From positions 4,464,001-4,528,000 of the forward strand of contig NZ_CP045118.1 in assembly GCF_009189165.1 (NCBI RefSeq): a stretch of 64,000 nucleotides of DNA, written 5' to 3'. Shown piece by piece: positions 55,792 through 64,000 of the stretch. Source of the DNA: Pseudomonas sp. SCB32 (GTDB taxonomy: Bacteria; Pseudomonadota; Gammaproteobacteria; Pseudomonadales; Pseudomonadaceae). Below the pieces are notes generated by a model, which did no database searches, was not told the DNA's origin, and saw only the letters and a list, made by a program, of their open reading frames with translations. A program made the position numbers and the translations under genes. Positions within the stretch are counted from its first letter, which is position 1, and every line of letters starts with the position of its first letter.

Positions 55792-56853
55792 ATGAAGAAG
55801 CTTTTCGGGCTGATCGTCCTGCTGGTCGCCGCCCTGGCCATCTACCTGGCAGTCACCCCCAGTCCCATCGACCCGCTGGCGTGGACACCGCCGAAGGCCC
55901 CGCCGATGACCGGCGTGATGGAGCCCAACGACACCCTGATGAGGGCCGAGCTGATTGCCCAGGGGCAGATCGTCGGGCCGGAGGATACCGCCGTAGACAG
56001 CCAGGGGCGCGTCTTCGCCGGCCTGGAGGACGGCCGCATCGTGCGCATCGGCGCGGACGGCAAGGCGCAGACCTTCGTCGAGACCGGAGGCCGGCCACTG
56101 GGTCTGGCCTTCGATAAAGCCGGCAACCTGATCGTCGCCGACGCCTGGAAGGGCCTGCTGCAGATCGATCCGCAAGGTCAGATCCGTGTACTGACCGATT
56201 CCGTTGACGGCGTTCCCTTCGCCTTCACCGACGACCTGGACATCGCCAGCGACGGACGCATCTATTTCAGCGATGCATCCAGCCGTTTCCACCAGCCGGA
56301 CTACATCCTCGACCTGCTCGAAGCCCGCCCCCACGGCCGCCTACTGCGCTACGACCCGGCCACCGGCAAGACCGAGACACTGCTCAAGGACCTGTACTTC
56401 GCCAACGGCGTGGCGCTTTCGCAGAACGAGGACTTCGTGCTGGTCAACGAGACCTACCGCTACCGCATCACCCGCTATTGGCTCAAGGGCGAGAAGGCCG
56501 GCCAGCACGACGTCTTCATCGACAACCTGCCGGGCCTGCCGGACAACCTCGCCAGCGATCGCAACGGTACCTTCTGGGTCGCCCTGCCCTCGCCGCGCAA
56601 GGCGGATGCCGACCTGATCCAGCAGCTGCCCTGGCTGAAGCGACAACTCACCAAGCTGCCGCGCGCCGTCCTGCCCAAGCCGGTGCCTTACGGCCTGGTG
56701 ATCCAGGTGAACGAGAAGGGCGAGATCGTGCGCAGCCTGCATGACACCAGCGGCCAGCACCTGCGCATGGTCACCTCGGTGAAGCCGGTGCACGGCGTGC
56801 TCTACCTGGGCAGCCTGGAGAACGACCGCATCGGCCGGCTGCCCTTGCGCTGA
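55792..56853 (+). CDS. SMP-30/strictosidine-synthase-like lactonase family protein
   Basis: 353 aa with an N-terminal signal or anchor (FGLIVLLVAALAIYLAV), then a six-bladed propeller: GPEDTAVDSQGRVFAGLEDGRI, GRPLGLAFDKAGNLIVADA, GVALSQNEDFVLVNETYRYR, LPDNLASDRNGTFWVALPSP. Resembles APMAP/strictosidine synthase-like esterases; Ca-binding acids are in the expected loops. Periplasmic or membrane-bound lactonase/arylesterase likely. ATG 55792 chosen as the signal-peptide start. PA1293-like by position. Confidence 0.87.
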   Translation: MKKLFGLIVLLVAALAIYLAVTPSPIDPLAWTPPKAPPMTGVMEPNDTLMRAELIAQGQIVGPEDTAVDSQGRVFAGLEDGRIVRIGADGKAQTFVETGGRPLGLAFDKAGNLIVADAWKGLLQIDPQGQIRVLTDSVDGVPFAFTDDLDIASDGRIYFSDASSRFHQPDYILDLLEARPHGRLLRYDPATGKTETLLKDLYFANGVALSQNEDFVLVNETYRYRITRYWLKGEKAGQHDVFIDNLPGLPDNLASDRNGTFWVALPSPRKADADLIQQLPWLKRQLTKLPRAVLPKPVPYGLVIQVNEKGEIVRSLHDTSGQHLRMVTSVKPVHGVLYLGSLENDRIGRLPLR

Positions 56854-56875
56854 AGGCTCCAGCTGCACTGACGCC

Positions 56876-57670
56876 TCAGACGGGCGTCTGTTCCTTCAGG
56901 GCAGGCGCCGGTGCGGACGCGGCGGAGGGCTCCAGCAGCTCCAGCATGCGCCCGCGCACTTCGGCCATCAGCGCGTCCACGCCCTGCTCGGCAAATCCGG
57001 TGGAGTCGATTGGCGCACCCACGTGCACTTCCACCGGCATGCCCAGATTCAGCTTCAGTCCACCGACCGGCAGCAGCTGCTGGATGCCGCGAATCGCCAC
57101 CGGGACGATGACCGCATCGGTCTGCTGCGCCAGCCGGAAGCAGCCTTTCTTGAACGGCTGCAACTTGCCGTCCTTCGAGCGGGTGCCCTCGGGCGCGGCC
57201 CACAGCACGATGCCGCTTTCCATCATTTCCCGCGCCCTGGCCAGGTCGGCGATGGCCTGGTGGCGGTTGTGCCGGTCGATGGAGGGGAACTCCGCCGCAC
57301 GCATCGCCGCGCCCCAGACCGGCACCGCGAACAGCTCCTTCTTCGCCAGCATGCGGACCGAGCCGGGCATGGTCACGAAGATCGCCGGAATGTCGTAGAA
57401 GCTGGAGTGGGTGCAAAGGATCATGTAGCGGCGGCCATCGCCGAAGTCCGGCACTTCACCGTGGCGGCTCAGGCGCGCTCCGGTCAGACGCAGCAGGCTT
57501 CCCGACCAGTCGCGGGTGAAGCCATCGACCTTGCCGCGACGCAGCCGGCCAACGGCGCCGAGCGCCAGCACACGGACGCTGTAGCCCAGGGTGATCAGGA
57601 CGGTCGCCAGCCCCACCAGGGCGACGCGCAGCGGGCCGGCCTTGCGCGGCTCGGGTTGCAGATTGAGCAT
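56876..57670 (-). CDS. Lysophospholipid acyltransferase (PlsC-family)
   Basis: 264 aa from ATG 57670; a TTG start at 57712 would add 14 residues without a ribosome site. Membrane helix (LRVALVGLATVLITLGYSVRVLAL), then acyltransferase blocks: CTHSSFYDIP (HX4D), FPSIDRHNR, EGTRSKDGK (block III) and VPVAIRG. Makes or remodels phosphatidic acid. Convergent with the SMP-30 gene and divergent from the sulfurtransferase gene. Confidence 0.9.
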   Translation of the reverse strand: MLNLQPEPRKAGPLRVALVGLATVLITLGYSVRVLALGAVGRLRRGKVDGFTRDWSGSLLRLTGARLSRHGEVPDFGDGRRYMILCTHSSFYDIPAIFVTMPGSVRMLAKKELFAVPVWGAAMRAAEFPSIDRHNRHQAIADLARAREMMESGIVLWAAPEGTRSKDGKLQPFKKGCFRLAQQTDAVIVPVAIRGIQQLLPVGGLKLNLGMPVEVHVGAPIDSTGFAEQGVDALMAEVRGRMLELLEPSAASAPAPALKEQTPV

Positions 57671-57757
57671 TTTCGCCAATTCCCCACCGACAGTAACTTG
57701 TTCGCGATACAAGCCTTATGATGCGCCAAAGCCCCGTCACGACACAGGAATGCGCCC

Positions 57758-58612
57758 ATGACCTACGCCCGACTGCTCACGCCCGAGCAACTGGCCGCCC
57801 GCCTCGATGACCCGAATCTTGTCCTGCTCGACTGCCGCTTCTCCCTCGACGATCCCGGCTATGGGGCGCGCAGCTATCAGGAAAACCACATTCCCGGCGC
57901 CCACTTCGCCGACCTCAACAAGGACCTCTCCTCCCCCGTCGTCCCCGGCGTGACCGGCCGCCATCCGCTGCCCGACCCGCACAAGTTGCTGGAACGCCTG
58001 CGCACCTGGGGGCTGAACGCGGAAAGCGAAGTGGTGCTCTATGACGACGGTCCCGGCGCCTTCGCCGCCCGCGCGTGGTGGCTGCTGGCATGGCTGGGCA
58101 AACGAGAAGGCGTCTACCTGCTCGATGGCGGCCTTACCGCCTGGCGCACCGCCGGCCTGCGCCTGACCACCGCCGAGACGCCCGTGCGCCCTGGCGACTT
58201 CCGGGGCAAGCCGGACAACAGCCTGCTGATCGACGCCGATGCCCTCGGCAAGCGACTGGGCGAGCCGGACCTGCCGCTGGTGGACGCCCGCGGGCTGCCG
58301 CGCTTCCGTGGCGAGGTGGAACCCATCGACCCGGTCGCCGGCCACATCCCCGGCGCCCAGTGCGCGGCCTTCACCGACAACCTCGGCAACGATGGCCGCT
58401 TCCTGCGTCCGGAGCATCTGCACCAGCGCTTCGCCAGCCTGCTGCGCGGCCGCCCGGCGCAAGACCTGGTGGCCTATTGCGGCTCAGGCGTCACCGCCTG
58501 CCACAATCTGTTCGCCATGAGCCTGGCCGGCTACCCGCTGGGGCGCCTGTACGCCGGCTCCTGGAGCGAATGGATCACCGATGCGAAACGCCCGGTGGCC
58601 AAAGGCGACTGA
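57758..58612 (+). CDS. Sulfurtransferase (tandem rhodanese, SseA-like)
   Basis: 284 aa with two rhodanese domains; the N-terminal one is structural, and the C-terminal one has the active-site loop CGSGVTACHN (Cys near 241). CGSGVT is the form seen in 3-mercaptopyruvate and some thiosulfate sulfurtransferases, so the donor is open between the two. PA1292-like. ATG 57758 follows CAGGAAT. Confidence 0.92.
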   Translation: MTYARLLTPEQLAARLDDPNLVLLDCRFSLDDPGYGARSYQENHIPGAHFADLNKDLSSPVVPGVTGRHPLPDPHKLLERLRTWGLNAESEVVLYDDGPGAFAARAWWLLAWLGKREGVYLLDGGLTAWRTAGLRLTTAETPVRPGDFRGKPDNSLLIDADALGKRLGEPDLPLVDARGLPRFRGEVEPIDPVAGHIPGAQCAAFTDNLGNDGRFLRPEHLHQRFASLLRGRPAQDLVAYCGSGVTACHNLFAMSLAGYPLGRLYAGSWSEWITDAKRPVAKGD

Positions 58613-58725
58613 TTCACCATCGCGCAATGAAAACGGAAGGCAGGTCACGCTGTGACCTTGTGTTCCGATGGATAGGTACCTGGGCATGCGTCAGACTCAT
58701 GCCCATTTTTCAAAGGAGTGAACTG

Positions 58726-59379
58726 ATGCCCCGCTGTTTCCGCCACACCCTGCTCGCCAGCGCGCTGCTGTGCCTGTGGGTCGCCACACCGATTCAGGCC
58801 GCCCCGCTGGAAGCGACGCCCTGCTCCATCGTCGACCAATGGTCCGACCTCTACGGCGACGAATTGGTGGCGGCGGCCAACGCCGGCCACGCCACGGCCC
58901 AGTACAGCCTCGGCCTGGAATACGACGCGGGCAGCGATGAGTTCGAGCAGAGTTACGAGCAGGCGGCGTACTGGTACCAGAAGGCGGCCGAACAGGGGCA
59001 CGCCTGCGCCCAGTACAACCTGGGCAACGCCTACGACAGCGGCGACGGCGTGGAGCAGAGCGCGGAGAAGGCCGTGTACTGGTACCAGAAGGCCGTCGAC
59101 CAGGACGACAAGGACGCCGAGTACAACCTGGCGATCATGTACGACAACGGCACCGGGGTGACCCGCAGCTACAAGAAAGCCTTCGAGCTGTACCGCAAAT
59201 CCGCCGAGCAGGGCGACGTGGATGCCCAGTTCGCCGTGGCCGAGAGCTACGCCAAGGGTCGCGGGGTGGCGAAGAATCCGGCCCAGGCCCGTCTCTGGTA
59301 CCAACGCGCCGCGGAACAGGGGCACGAGGAGGCTGAGGAAAAACTGGACGCCATGCCCGAGTTGCCGCCCAGCATCTAA
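58726..59379 (+). CDS. Secreted SEL1-repeat protein
   Basis: 217 aa. Signal peptide (HTLLASALLCLWVATPIQA, cleaved near 25), then four to five SEL1-like (TPR-type) repeats of about 36 residues, each with A-x-Y-x-L-G-x-x-Y and G...A..WY.KAAEQG (residues about 50-205). Likely a periplasmic scaffold protein. Start ATG 58726 follows AAAGGAGTG. No Sel1-partner gene is adjacent. Not identified further. Confidence 0.9.
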   Translation: MPRCFRHTLLASALLCLWVATPIQAAPLEATPCSIVDQWSDLYGDELVAAANAGHATAQYSLGLEYDAGSDEFEQSYEQAAYWYQKAAEQGHACAQYNLGNAYDSGDGVEQSAEKAVYWYQKAVDQDDKDAEYNLAIMYDNGTGVTRSYKKAFELYRKSAEQGDVDAQFAVAESYAKGRGVAKNPAQARLWYQRAAEQGHEEAEEKLDAMPELPPSI

Positions 59380-59560
59380 TTTCCGGACGGAATATGGATT
59401 ATTCCTGCGCCATCAAAACAATTTAAAAACAGACCTTTACAGCACAATTATCGCACTACACTTCAAATCGAGCGGCTAAGTACGCTCCCGGCGGGGCCAG
59501 GAAAATCATTAGAAGCTGCCAAGTCGCCCCGCCCCGCCGGTCACCGAGGACGAGGATGTC

Positions 59561-60040
59561 ATGGGAATTGCCGCCAACGACCTGTGCCACTACGTAATCC
59601 GGCCCACCTTGCACTATCTGGGACGGCACAGTATTGCGGCGGAAGCACTGCTGCTGGGGGCAGCAGCCTGTCAATCGGCGCTGGGGAGTGCGCTGGGCGA
59701 CAGCCATGGCCACGGGCTGTACCGCATCGGTGAGAACCGTCACCAGAGTCTCTGGGACTGCTATCTGGCCTGCGACCCGGAGCTGGCTAGCCGGGTTCGC
59801 GGGCTGGCCAGTCAGCACGCCTTCCTCGACGCCCCGCACCTGGAGCTCACCGTCAACCTGCGCTACAGCACGGCCATTGCCTGGATGATGGTCGAGGCCG
59901 AGCGCATCCCCCTGCCCCATGCCAACGATCCGCTGGGCCTGGCCCGGGTCTGGCGTCGGGTATTCCAACCCCACGGGCGCCTGCACGATTTCGTCGACGC
60001 CTGGCACAGCTACATCGGCAATCTCGGCCAGGTGGCCTGA
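59561..60040 (+). CDS. Conserved hypothetical protein
   Basis: 159 aa, helical, without signal peptide or membrane segment. Distinctive stretch ENRHQSLWDCYLACDPELASRVRGLASQHAFL followed by LRYSTAIAWMMVEAERIPLPHANDPLGLARVW. The pattern of repeated active-looking residues (His, Trp, Asp) resembles some phage-related lysozyme-like proteins but no catalytic motif is clear, so no function is given. RBS GAGGATG precedes ATG 59561. The 181-bp AT-rich leader (59380-59560) may hold its promoter. Confidence 0.75.
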   Translation: MGIAANDLCHYVIRPTLHYLGRHSIAAEALLLGAAACQSALGSALGDSHGHGLYRIGENRHQSLWDCYLACDPELASRVRGLASQHAFLDAPHLELTVNLRYSTAIAWMMVEAERIPLPHANDPLGLARVWRRVFQPHGRLHDFVDAWHSYIGNLGQVA

Positions 60041-60227
60041 GCGAAGCATTCAGTCCCCAACTGACCATTCAGTCATGAATTTCTCTCCGTCCGCGACGAA
60101 CGGCAGCGATGCCGATAGAACGCTTGTTTGAGCTTTGAAGCCCAAAATAGAGCGCTTTCCGGAGGCTACCCAAGACCTGGGAATCTTGGTAGCTTGCGCG
60201 GCGTTAAACACAGGAGTTGCTCTTACA

Positions 60228-61502
60228 ATGAAAACAACATGGCTCAAGACCACGCTTGCTCTGACCATTAGCGCCGCCTCTGCCCAGGCACTGGCCAACG
60301 GCATCGCGATCAACGAGCAAAGCGCCAGTGGCGCTGGTACCGCTTACGCAGGCCGCGCCTCCTCCGCGCTCGACGCCAGCACCGTCTACGGCAACCCGGC
60401 CGGTCTGTCCAAGCTCAAGCGCACCGAAGTCAGCGGCGGTCTCGCCATCGTCGACGCGAAGGACGACATCAGCCAGGCCAGCAGTCCGCACCCGGGCACC
60501 AACAAGGGCGACTCCGTGCCCCTGGCCGCCGTGCCGTTCGGCTACTTCTCCACGCCGATCAACGACGACTTCACCTTCGGCTTCGGCATGTATGTCCCCT
60601 ACGGCATCATCAACGACTACGAAAGTGGCTTCCAGGGCAGCTACCACGGCTCCTACAGCAAGGTTCAGGTCATCACCCTGCAGCCGACCGTGGCCTACAA
60701 GATCAACGACAAGGTTTCCGTCGGCTTCGGCCCGACCATCAACCGCATCGATGGTCAGCTGAAGAACGACCTGGCCACCAACGGCATCGCCGGCGCCCAG
60801 GGCGACACCCACATCGACATCAAGGGTGACGACACCGCGCTGGGCTACAACATCGGCGTGATGGTCGATCTGGCCGAAGACACCACCTGGGGTATGACCT
60901 ACCACTCCAAGGTCGACTACCACCTTGACGGCCACACCAAGGTCAAGAACGCTCCCAGCGCTCTGGGCCTGAACGGCTCCTACGACGCCAAGCTGGACAT
61001 CACCCTGCCGGAGTCCGTGGATACCTCCTTCACCCACAAGTTCGACGACAAGTGGACCGGCTACATCGGTGCCGTCTGGACTCGCTGGAGCCGCCTGGAA
61101 AAGATCGAGGTGAACAACAGTGGCGTCCCGCCGCTGGGCCAGGCCCTGGGCTTCAACACCATCGGCGAAGACCTGAAGTGGGATGACACCTGGTCCGGTT
61201 CGGTCGGCGCCTCCTACCAGCTGACCCCGGAATGGGTCCTGCGTACCGGCTACGCCTACGATCCGTCGCCGACCAACAACAAGTACCGCAACGTGCGCAT
61301 CCCGGTGGGCGACCGCCAGATCGTCACCTTCGGTGCCGGCTGGTCGCCGAACCCGGACCTGACCGTCGACGTCGCCTACGCCTACCTCTGGGAAGACACT
61401 GCCAGCGTCAACCAGGAAGGCAACGCACTGCAGCCGGCCTACAGCGCCAAGTACGACAACAGCGCCAACGGCCTGACCGCGCAGATGACCTATCGCTTCT
61501 GA
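60228..61502 (+). CDS. FadL-family outer-membrane long-chain fatty-acid transporter
   Basis: 424 aa from ATG 60228 (AGGAG upstream), with signal peptide (TLALTISAASAQALA). Mature start NGIAINEQSASGAGTAYAGRASSALDASTVYGNPAGLSKLK is the FadL hatch domain (N-P-A-G motif), followed by a 14-strand barrel ending YRF, the typical C-terminal aromatic. Imports fatty acids or exports oxylipins; PA1288, an oxylipin-associated FadL, is the closest by position. A weak PsrA-like half-repeat (GAAC...GTTTG, 60117-60130) precedes it. Confidence 0.92.
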   Translation: MKTTWLKTTLALTISAASAQALANGIAINEQSASGAGTAYAGRASSALDASTVYGNPAGLSKLKRTEVSGGLAIVDAKDDISQASSPHPGTNKGDSVPLAAVPFGYFSTPINDDFTFGFGMYVPYGIINDYESGFQGSYHGSYSKVQVITLQPTVAYKINDKVSVGFGPTINRIDGQLKNDLATNGIAGAQGDTHIDIKGDDTALGYNIGVMVDLAEDTTWGMTYHSKVDYHLDGHTKVKNAPSALGLNGSYDAKLDITLPESVDTSFTHKFDDKWTGYIGAVWTRWSRLEKIEVNNSGVPPLGQALGFNTIGEDLKWDDTWSGSVGASYQLTPEWVLRTGYAYDPSPTNNKYRNVRIPVGDRQIVTFGAGWSPNPDLTVDVAYAYLWEDTASVNQEGNALQPAYSAKYDNSANGLTAQMTYRF

Positions 61503-61517
61503 TAGCGTTCTCCGCGT

Positions 61518-61557
61518 GGCATGAAAAAGCCGGGCAGATGCCCGGCTTTTTCATGCC
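61518..61557. terminator. Bidirectional intrinsic terminator
   Basis: Perfect 18-bp stem GGCATGAAAAAGCCGGGC and complement with loop AGAT, between the convergent fadL-like and marR-like genes; T runs on both strands. Confidence 0.93.
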
Positions 61558-61563
61558 TGCGAT

Positions 61564-62133
61564 TCAGGCCGCCTCGTCGGGGGCGCGGTGCTCGCGGCAG
61601 ATCAACTCGCCCTCGCGAGGCTCCAGGTGTTCGCCGGTGAGTCCGCAGTGCGCGCCTTCGTCCAGACGCTGGTGGAAGCGACAGGTACGGCACAGGCCGA
61701 AGCCCGGCACATCCTCCTGGCGCTGGATGGTCGCCAGCAGTTCGCGCAACAGCACCACCAGAAGCTCGCCACGCTCACCCAGGGCATCTTCCGCACGACG
61801 GAGGAAAGCCGGTGGTACCAGCGACTCGATCATTCCCTGTCCCGCCGCCGTCAGCTCCAGGTGCACGCTGCGCCGATCCTGCGCATCCGGACGCTTGCGA
61901 ATCAGCCCTTTCGCCTCCAGCGCCTTCAAGGATTGCGACACCGTCCCCTTGGTCAGCCCAAGGTAATCCGTAACTGCCAGCGGGGTATTCGAATAACGAT
62001 TGCAGCGCGCCAGGTAGTTCAGCGCACTCAACTGGATCGGCTGCAGATCGGCCATCAGCGGCTGCTCGCGGGCCCAGGCGCGCATCAGGCTGGCGATGCG
62101 TTCGAGGTAGTCGTAAAGGCTCGTATCGGTCAT
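61564..62133 (-). CDS. MarR-family regulator with Cys-rich C-terminal tail
   Basis: 189 aa, longer than a typical MarR protein (about 140-150). Winged helix at about 30-100: QLSALNYLARCNRYSNTPLAVTDYLGLTKGTVSQSLKALEAKGLIRKRPDAQDRRS. The extra C-terminal segment carries Cys148, Cys151, Cys163 and Cys179 with nearby His154, His162, His169 and His182, an arrangement able to bind zinc or an Fe-S cluster. Divergent from a thioredoxin-like gene and facing a palindromic operator, so a redox-sensing repressor is the best guess. PA1285-like. Confidence 0.88.
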   Translation of the reverse strand: MTDTSLYDYLERIASLMRAWAREQPLMADLQPIQLSALNYLARCNRYSNTPLAVTDYLGLTKGTVSQSLKALEAKGLIRKRPDAQDRRSVHLELTAAGQGMIESLVPPAFLRRAEDALGERGELLVVLLRELLATIQRQEDVPGFGLCRTCRFHQRLDEGAHCGLTGEHLEPREGELICREHRAPDEAA

Positions 62134-62210
62134 GGGCTAATCCTCCCGACAGATAGTATCGATCAAAAACCAGTTTGACAGAAGCCAGTTCGCACTCGCA
62201 GACTGAGCTG

Positions 62211-62225
62211 GTATCGATTCGATAC
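62211..62225. promoter_or_regulatory. Palindromic operator of the MarR/thioredoxin pair
   Basis: GTATCGATTCGATAC is a perfect 15-bp palindrome, 23 bp before the thioredoxin-like ATG. A half site GTATCGAT occurs at 62156-62163, 23 bp before the regulator start, and a further GTATCG at 62123-62128 inside the regulator gene. One regulator dimer on both sites would explain divergent control. Confidence 0.7.
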
Positions 62226-62248
62226 ATAACTGGTCAGGAGAAGGAATC

Positions 62249-62473
62249 ATGAACAACGCCGTCTATTACCATGCCGGTTGCCCCGTCTGCGTCGAAGCTG
62301 AACGCGCACTGCTGCCGCTGTTGAACCGGGACGTGGAAGTGGTGCACCTGGGCGAACAGGCGCCGCGCATCGCCGAGGCGGAAGCTGCCGGAGTCAGATC
62401 GGTGCCCGCCCTGGTGGTCGATGGTCAGGTGCTGCACCTGAACTTCGGCGCCGCCATCGCTGACCTCAAGTAA
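62249..62473 (+). CDS. Small thioredoxin/glutaredoxin-like protein
   Basis: 74 aa, MNNAVYYHAGCPVCVEAERALLPLL with CPVC (C11, C14) as the redox pair, and SVPALVVDGQVLHLNFGAAI with the cis-Pro after Val. About the size of bacterial glutaredoxin-like/NrdH-type proteins. AGGAG sits 7 bp before ATG 62249. Likely the direct target of the divergent MarR-type regulator. Confidence 0.88.
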   Translation: MNNAVYYHAGCPVCVEAERALLPLLNRDVEVVHLGEQAPRIAEAEAAGVRSVPALVVDGQVLHLNFGAAIADLK

Positions 62474-62728
62474 CGGGCCCGCCATCCGGGAACAGAGGGG
62501 CTTGCCCAGAGTTACCAGGAGATTGCCGCGCCTGAAGTGCGGGGCGGTTTGAGATCCTGCTCTCACCACGCGATCGCGGCGGGCAAAGGATGCACTGCGC
62601 AGGAGTACGAGCGGACGACACCAGCCGGAATACCGGCTGGATCGTCTGCGCGCCATCAGGCCACGGCTGCGGCGGCGCGCTTGGCAGGGGTAGTGCTGAA
62701 CCCGGCCTGAAGTCCGGCCGGGACGGCC
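62474..62728. other. Intergenic, hairpin only
   Basis: 255 bp without a coding gene. A CCCGGCC/GGCCGGG hairpin (62701-62722) lies just past the DUF2058 stop and may be its 3'-end structure. Confidence 0.55.
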
Positions 62729-63268
62729 TTACCACATGAGGTCGTCGGGCACCACGTAATCCTTGTACGGATCGTCATCGTCCGGTTCGCCGCTGGGCTC
62801 GTTGAGCAGCACGATGCGACGCTCGTCGCGCTCCTTGATGCGCAGCGCCGCGTCACGCGGGACGATCTCGTAGCGGCCGTCGTAGCTGACGATGGCCAGG
62901 CTGCCGCGGCTCAACTTGTCGCGGATCAGGTCATTCACCGCAATACGCTTGACCTTCTTCGCGTCGACGAAGTTGTAGTAGTCCTCAGTCTCCAGTTTCG
63001 GCAGACGCGTGCCTTCGATCAGTTGTTTGATCTGGGCGGTTCTGGCTTTCTTGTCAGCCTTTTCCTGCTGCTGGCGATTCAACTCGGCATCGCGGGACTG
63101 CTTCTCGGCCTGCGCCTGAAGGGCGGCCTGACGCTGACTGTCATCCTTCTCCACCTGGCCCTTGTGCTCCAGGCGCTGCTGCTTCTGCTTCTGCTTGCCG
63201 GCCTGCTTGGCCTGCTTCTCGCTGACCAGCCCGGCTTTCATCAGCTGGTCACGTAACGACATGCTCAT
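62729..63268 (-). CDS. DUF2058 protein (YaiL-like)
   Basis: 179 aa. MSLRDQLMKAGLVSEKQAKQAGKQKQKQQRLEHKGQ is a highly charged, Lys/Gln-rich helical N-terminal region (to about 85), followed by the conserved TRLPKLETEDYYNFVDAKKVKRIAVND and ERRIVLLNEP of DUF2058, called nucleoprotein/polynucleotide-associated enzyme in databases. ATG 63268 or ATG 63262 may be the start. Probably binds nucleic acid; role unproven. Confidence 0.9.
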   Translation of the reverse strand: MSMSLRDQLMKAGLVSEKQAKQAGKQKQKQQRLEHKGQVEKDDSQRQAALQAQAEKQSRDAELNRQQQEKADKKARTAQIKQLIEGTRLPKLETEDYYNFVDAKKVKRIAVNDLIRDKLSRGSLAIVSYDGRYEIVPRDAALRIKERDERRIVLLNEPSGEPDDDDPYKDYVVPDDLMW

Positions 63269-63417
63269 TCGATAAGACTCTCGACAATCCTTGATTGACG
63301 CGGGGCAACTTTACTGATGGCACAAGGCTTTGCGCGCCCGCCACAGTGGGTATAATCCTCGGGCCTGTGCGTGCGCTGCGCAAGAGCCCAGCTCGATTTC
63401 ACTCATCCAGGGCCCCC

Positions 63418-64000
63418 ATGATCAAGTTCATCGTTCTCGCGATTCTTGCCATATTCCTTGTCGCCATCCTCTACGTGCACCTGCGCGGCAAGGTGCGACT
63501 GCCCTTCCTGCGTCAGGTGGTGAACCATTCCGCGTGGTTCGCCCCGTACAACTCGCTGATGTATCTGAACTCCAGCGTGCCTTCCAAGCCGTACCTGGAC
63601 CGCGAGCACTTCCCCGAGCTGGACAAGCTGCGCGACAACTGGCAGATGATCCGCGAGGAAGCCGAGAAGCTGTTCGACGAGGGCTACATCCGCGATGCCC
63701 TGAACAACAACGAGGCCGGCTTCGGCTCCTTCTTCAAGAAGGGCTGGACCCGCTTCTACCTGACCTGGTACGACGGCCCCCTGCCCTCGGCGCAGCAGCT
63801 CTGCCCCAAGACCGTGGAGCTGGTCAGCAGCATCCCCAACGTCAAGGGTGCGATGTTCACCCGCCTGCCGCCGCGCAGCCATCTGAACAAGCACCGCGAC
63901 CCCTATGCCGGCTCGCTGCGCTACCACCTGGGCCTTGCCACGCCGAACTCTGAAGAGTGCCGCATCTTCGTCGACGGCCAACCCTACGCCTGGCGAGATG
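63418..64000 (+). CDS. lpxO: LpxO-like lipid A 2-hydroxylase, 5' part (runs off right edge)
   Basis: Fe(II)/2-oxoglutarate-dependent dioxygenase of the aspartyl/asparaginyl beta-hydroxylase family that 2-hydroxylates lipid A acyl chains. First 194 codons present: membrane anchor (FIVLAILAIFLVAILYVHL), then RLPPRSHLNKHRDPYAGSLRYHLGL with the HxD iron ligands. The distal His ligand lies beyond the window. Starts MIKFIVLAI at ATG 63418. P. aeruginosa has two lpxO genes, so the paralogue number is open. Confidence 0.9.
   Translation, partial: MIKFIVLAILAIFLVAILYVHLRGKVRLPFLRQVVNHSAWFAPYNSLMYLNSSVPSKPYLDREHFPELDKLRDNWQMIREEAEKLFDEGYIRDALNNNEAGFGSFFKKGWTRFYLTWYDGPLPSAQQLCPKTVELVSSIPNVKGAMFTRLPPRSHLNKHRDPYAGSLRYHLGLATPNSEECRIFVDGQPYAWRD

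Noticed and set aside
60117..60130. Possible PsrA site before the fadL-like gene
   Set aside because: GAACGCTTGTTTG matches only part of the GAAAC-N-GTTTC pattern; too weak to report as an operator.

Overview
The window is high-GC DNA of a Pseudomonas close to the P. aeruginosa / P. nitroreducens / P. citronellolis group. From memory (no search was run), the gene blocks follow the P. aeruginosa PAO1 order but shuffled: PA1874-1877, PA2273-2274, PA1422-1408, PA2704-2711, PA1376-1377 and PA1308-1285. Most of it is chromosomal core; accessory features are a giant adhesin, a small phage-type immunity module and several families of dispersed palindromic repeats.

Layout. 1-11.8 kb: the 5' two thousand codons of a LapA/BapA-type adhesin (minus strand, running off the left edge), divergent from its type I secretion operon (TolC-like, ABC exporter, HlyD-like). 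12-13.5 kb: soxR with a SoxR-box promoter driving a small monooxygenase, then a GNAT acetyltransferase. 13.7-16.2 kb: ABC-F ATPase and DTW tRNA modification enzyme. 16.2-24.5 kb: the gpu (3-guanidinopropionate) locus: gpuR, gpuA, an NTF2-like protein, gpuP, a sodium:solute symporter, a ThDP decarboxylase and a metallo-hydrolase. 24.6-30.9 kb: a 44-aa PA1414-like ORF (possible SicX sRNA locus), an EamA transporter, a polyamine-binding protein, acetylpolyamine amidohydrolase and an MscS channel. 31-34.8 kb: methyltransferase, lipoprotein, VOC protein, DUF3079, AraC regulator. 35-39.8 kb: VWA/MoxR pair, cysK, second polyamine-binding protein. 40-44.6 kb: two EamA transporters, GNAT, aceK. 44.8-45.5 kb: BRO-N antirepressor-like gene with an overlapping Icd-like ORF and a C4-like antisense RNA fold. 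46-64 kb: housekeeping and stress genes (glutamine amidotransferase, HIT, oligopeptidase B, LysE, YcgN, nitroreductase, 2-hydroxyacid dehydrogenase, YcgL, RNase D, SMP-30, PlsC, sulfurtransferase, SEL1 protein, FadL porin, MarR/thioredoxin pair, DUF2058) and the start of lpxO.

How the parts work together. The adhesin, its exporter and a FleQ-box-like palindrome form a surface-attachment module probably tuned by c-di-GMP. The gpu genes import and hydrolyse guanidino compounds under GpuR; the polyamine-binding proteins and acetylpolyamine amidohydrolase are a further nitrogen-scavenging set. SoxR and the Cys-rich MarR regulator are two redox-type switches, each sitting over a visible palindromic operator.

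Points most worth a second look: the C4-like RNA/Icd-like ORF/BRO-N module (45263-45445), the exact 1584-bp duplication in the adhesin, the FleQ-like box at 6705, the PA1414-like ORF at 24566, and the MarR/thioredoxin operator at 62211. No tRNA, rRNA, CRISPR array, transposase or integrase was seen.
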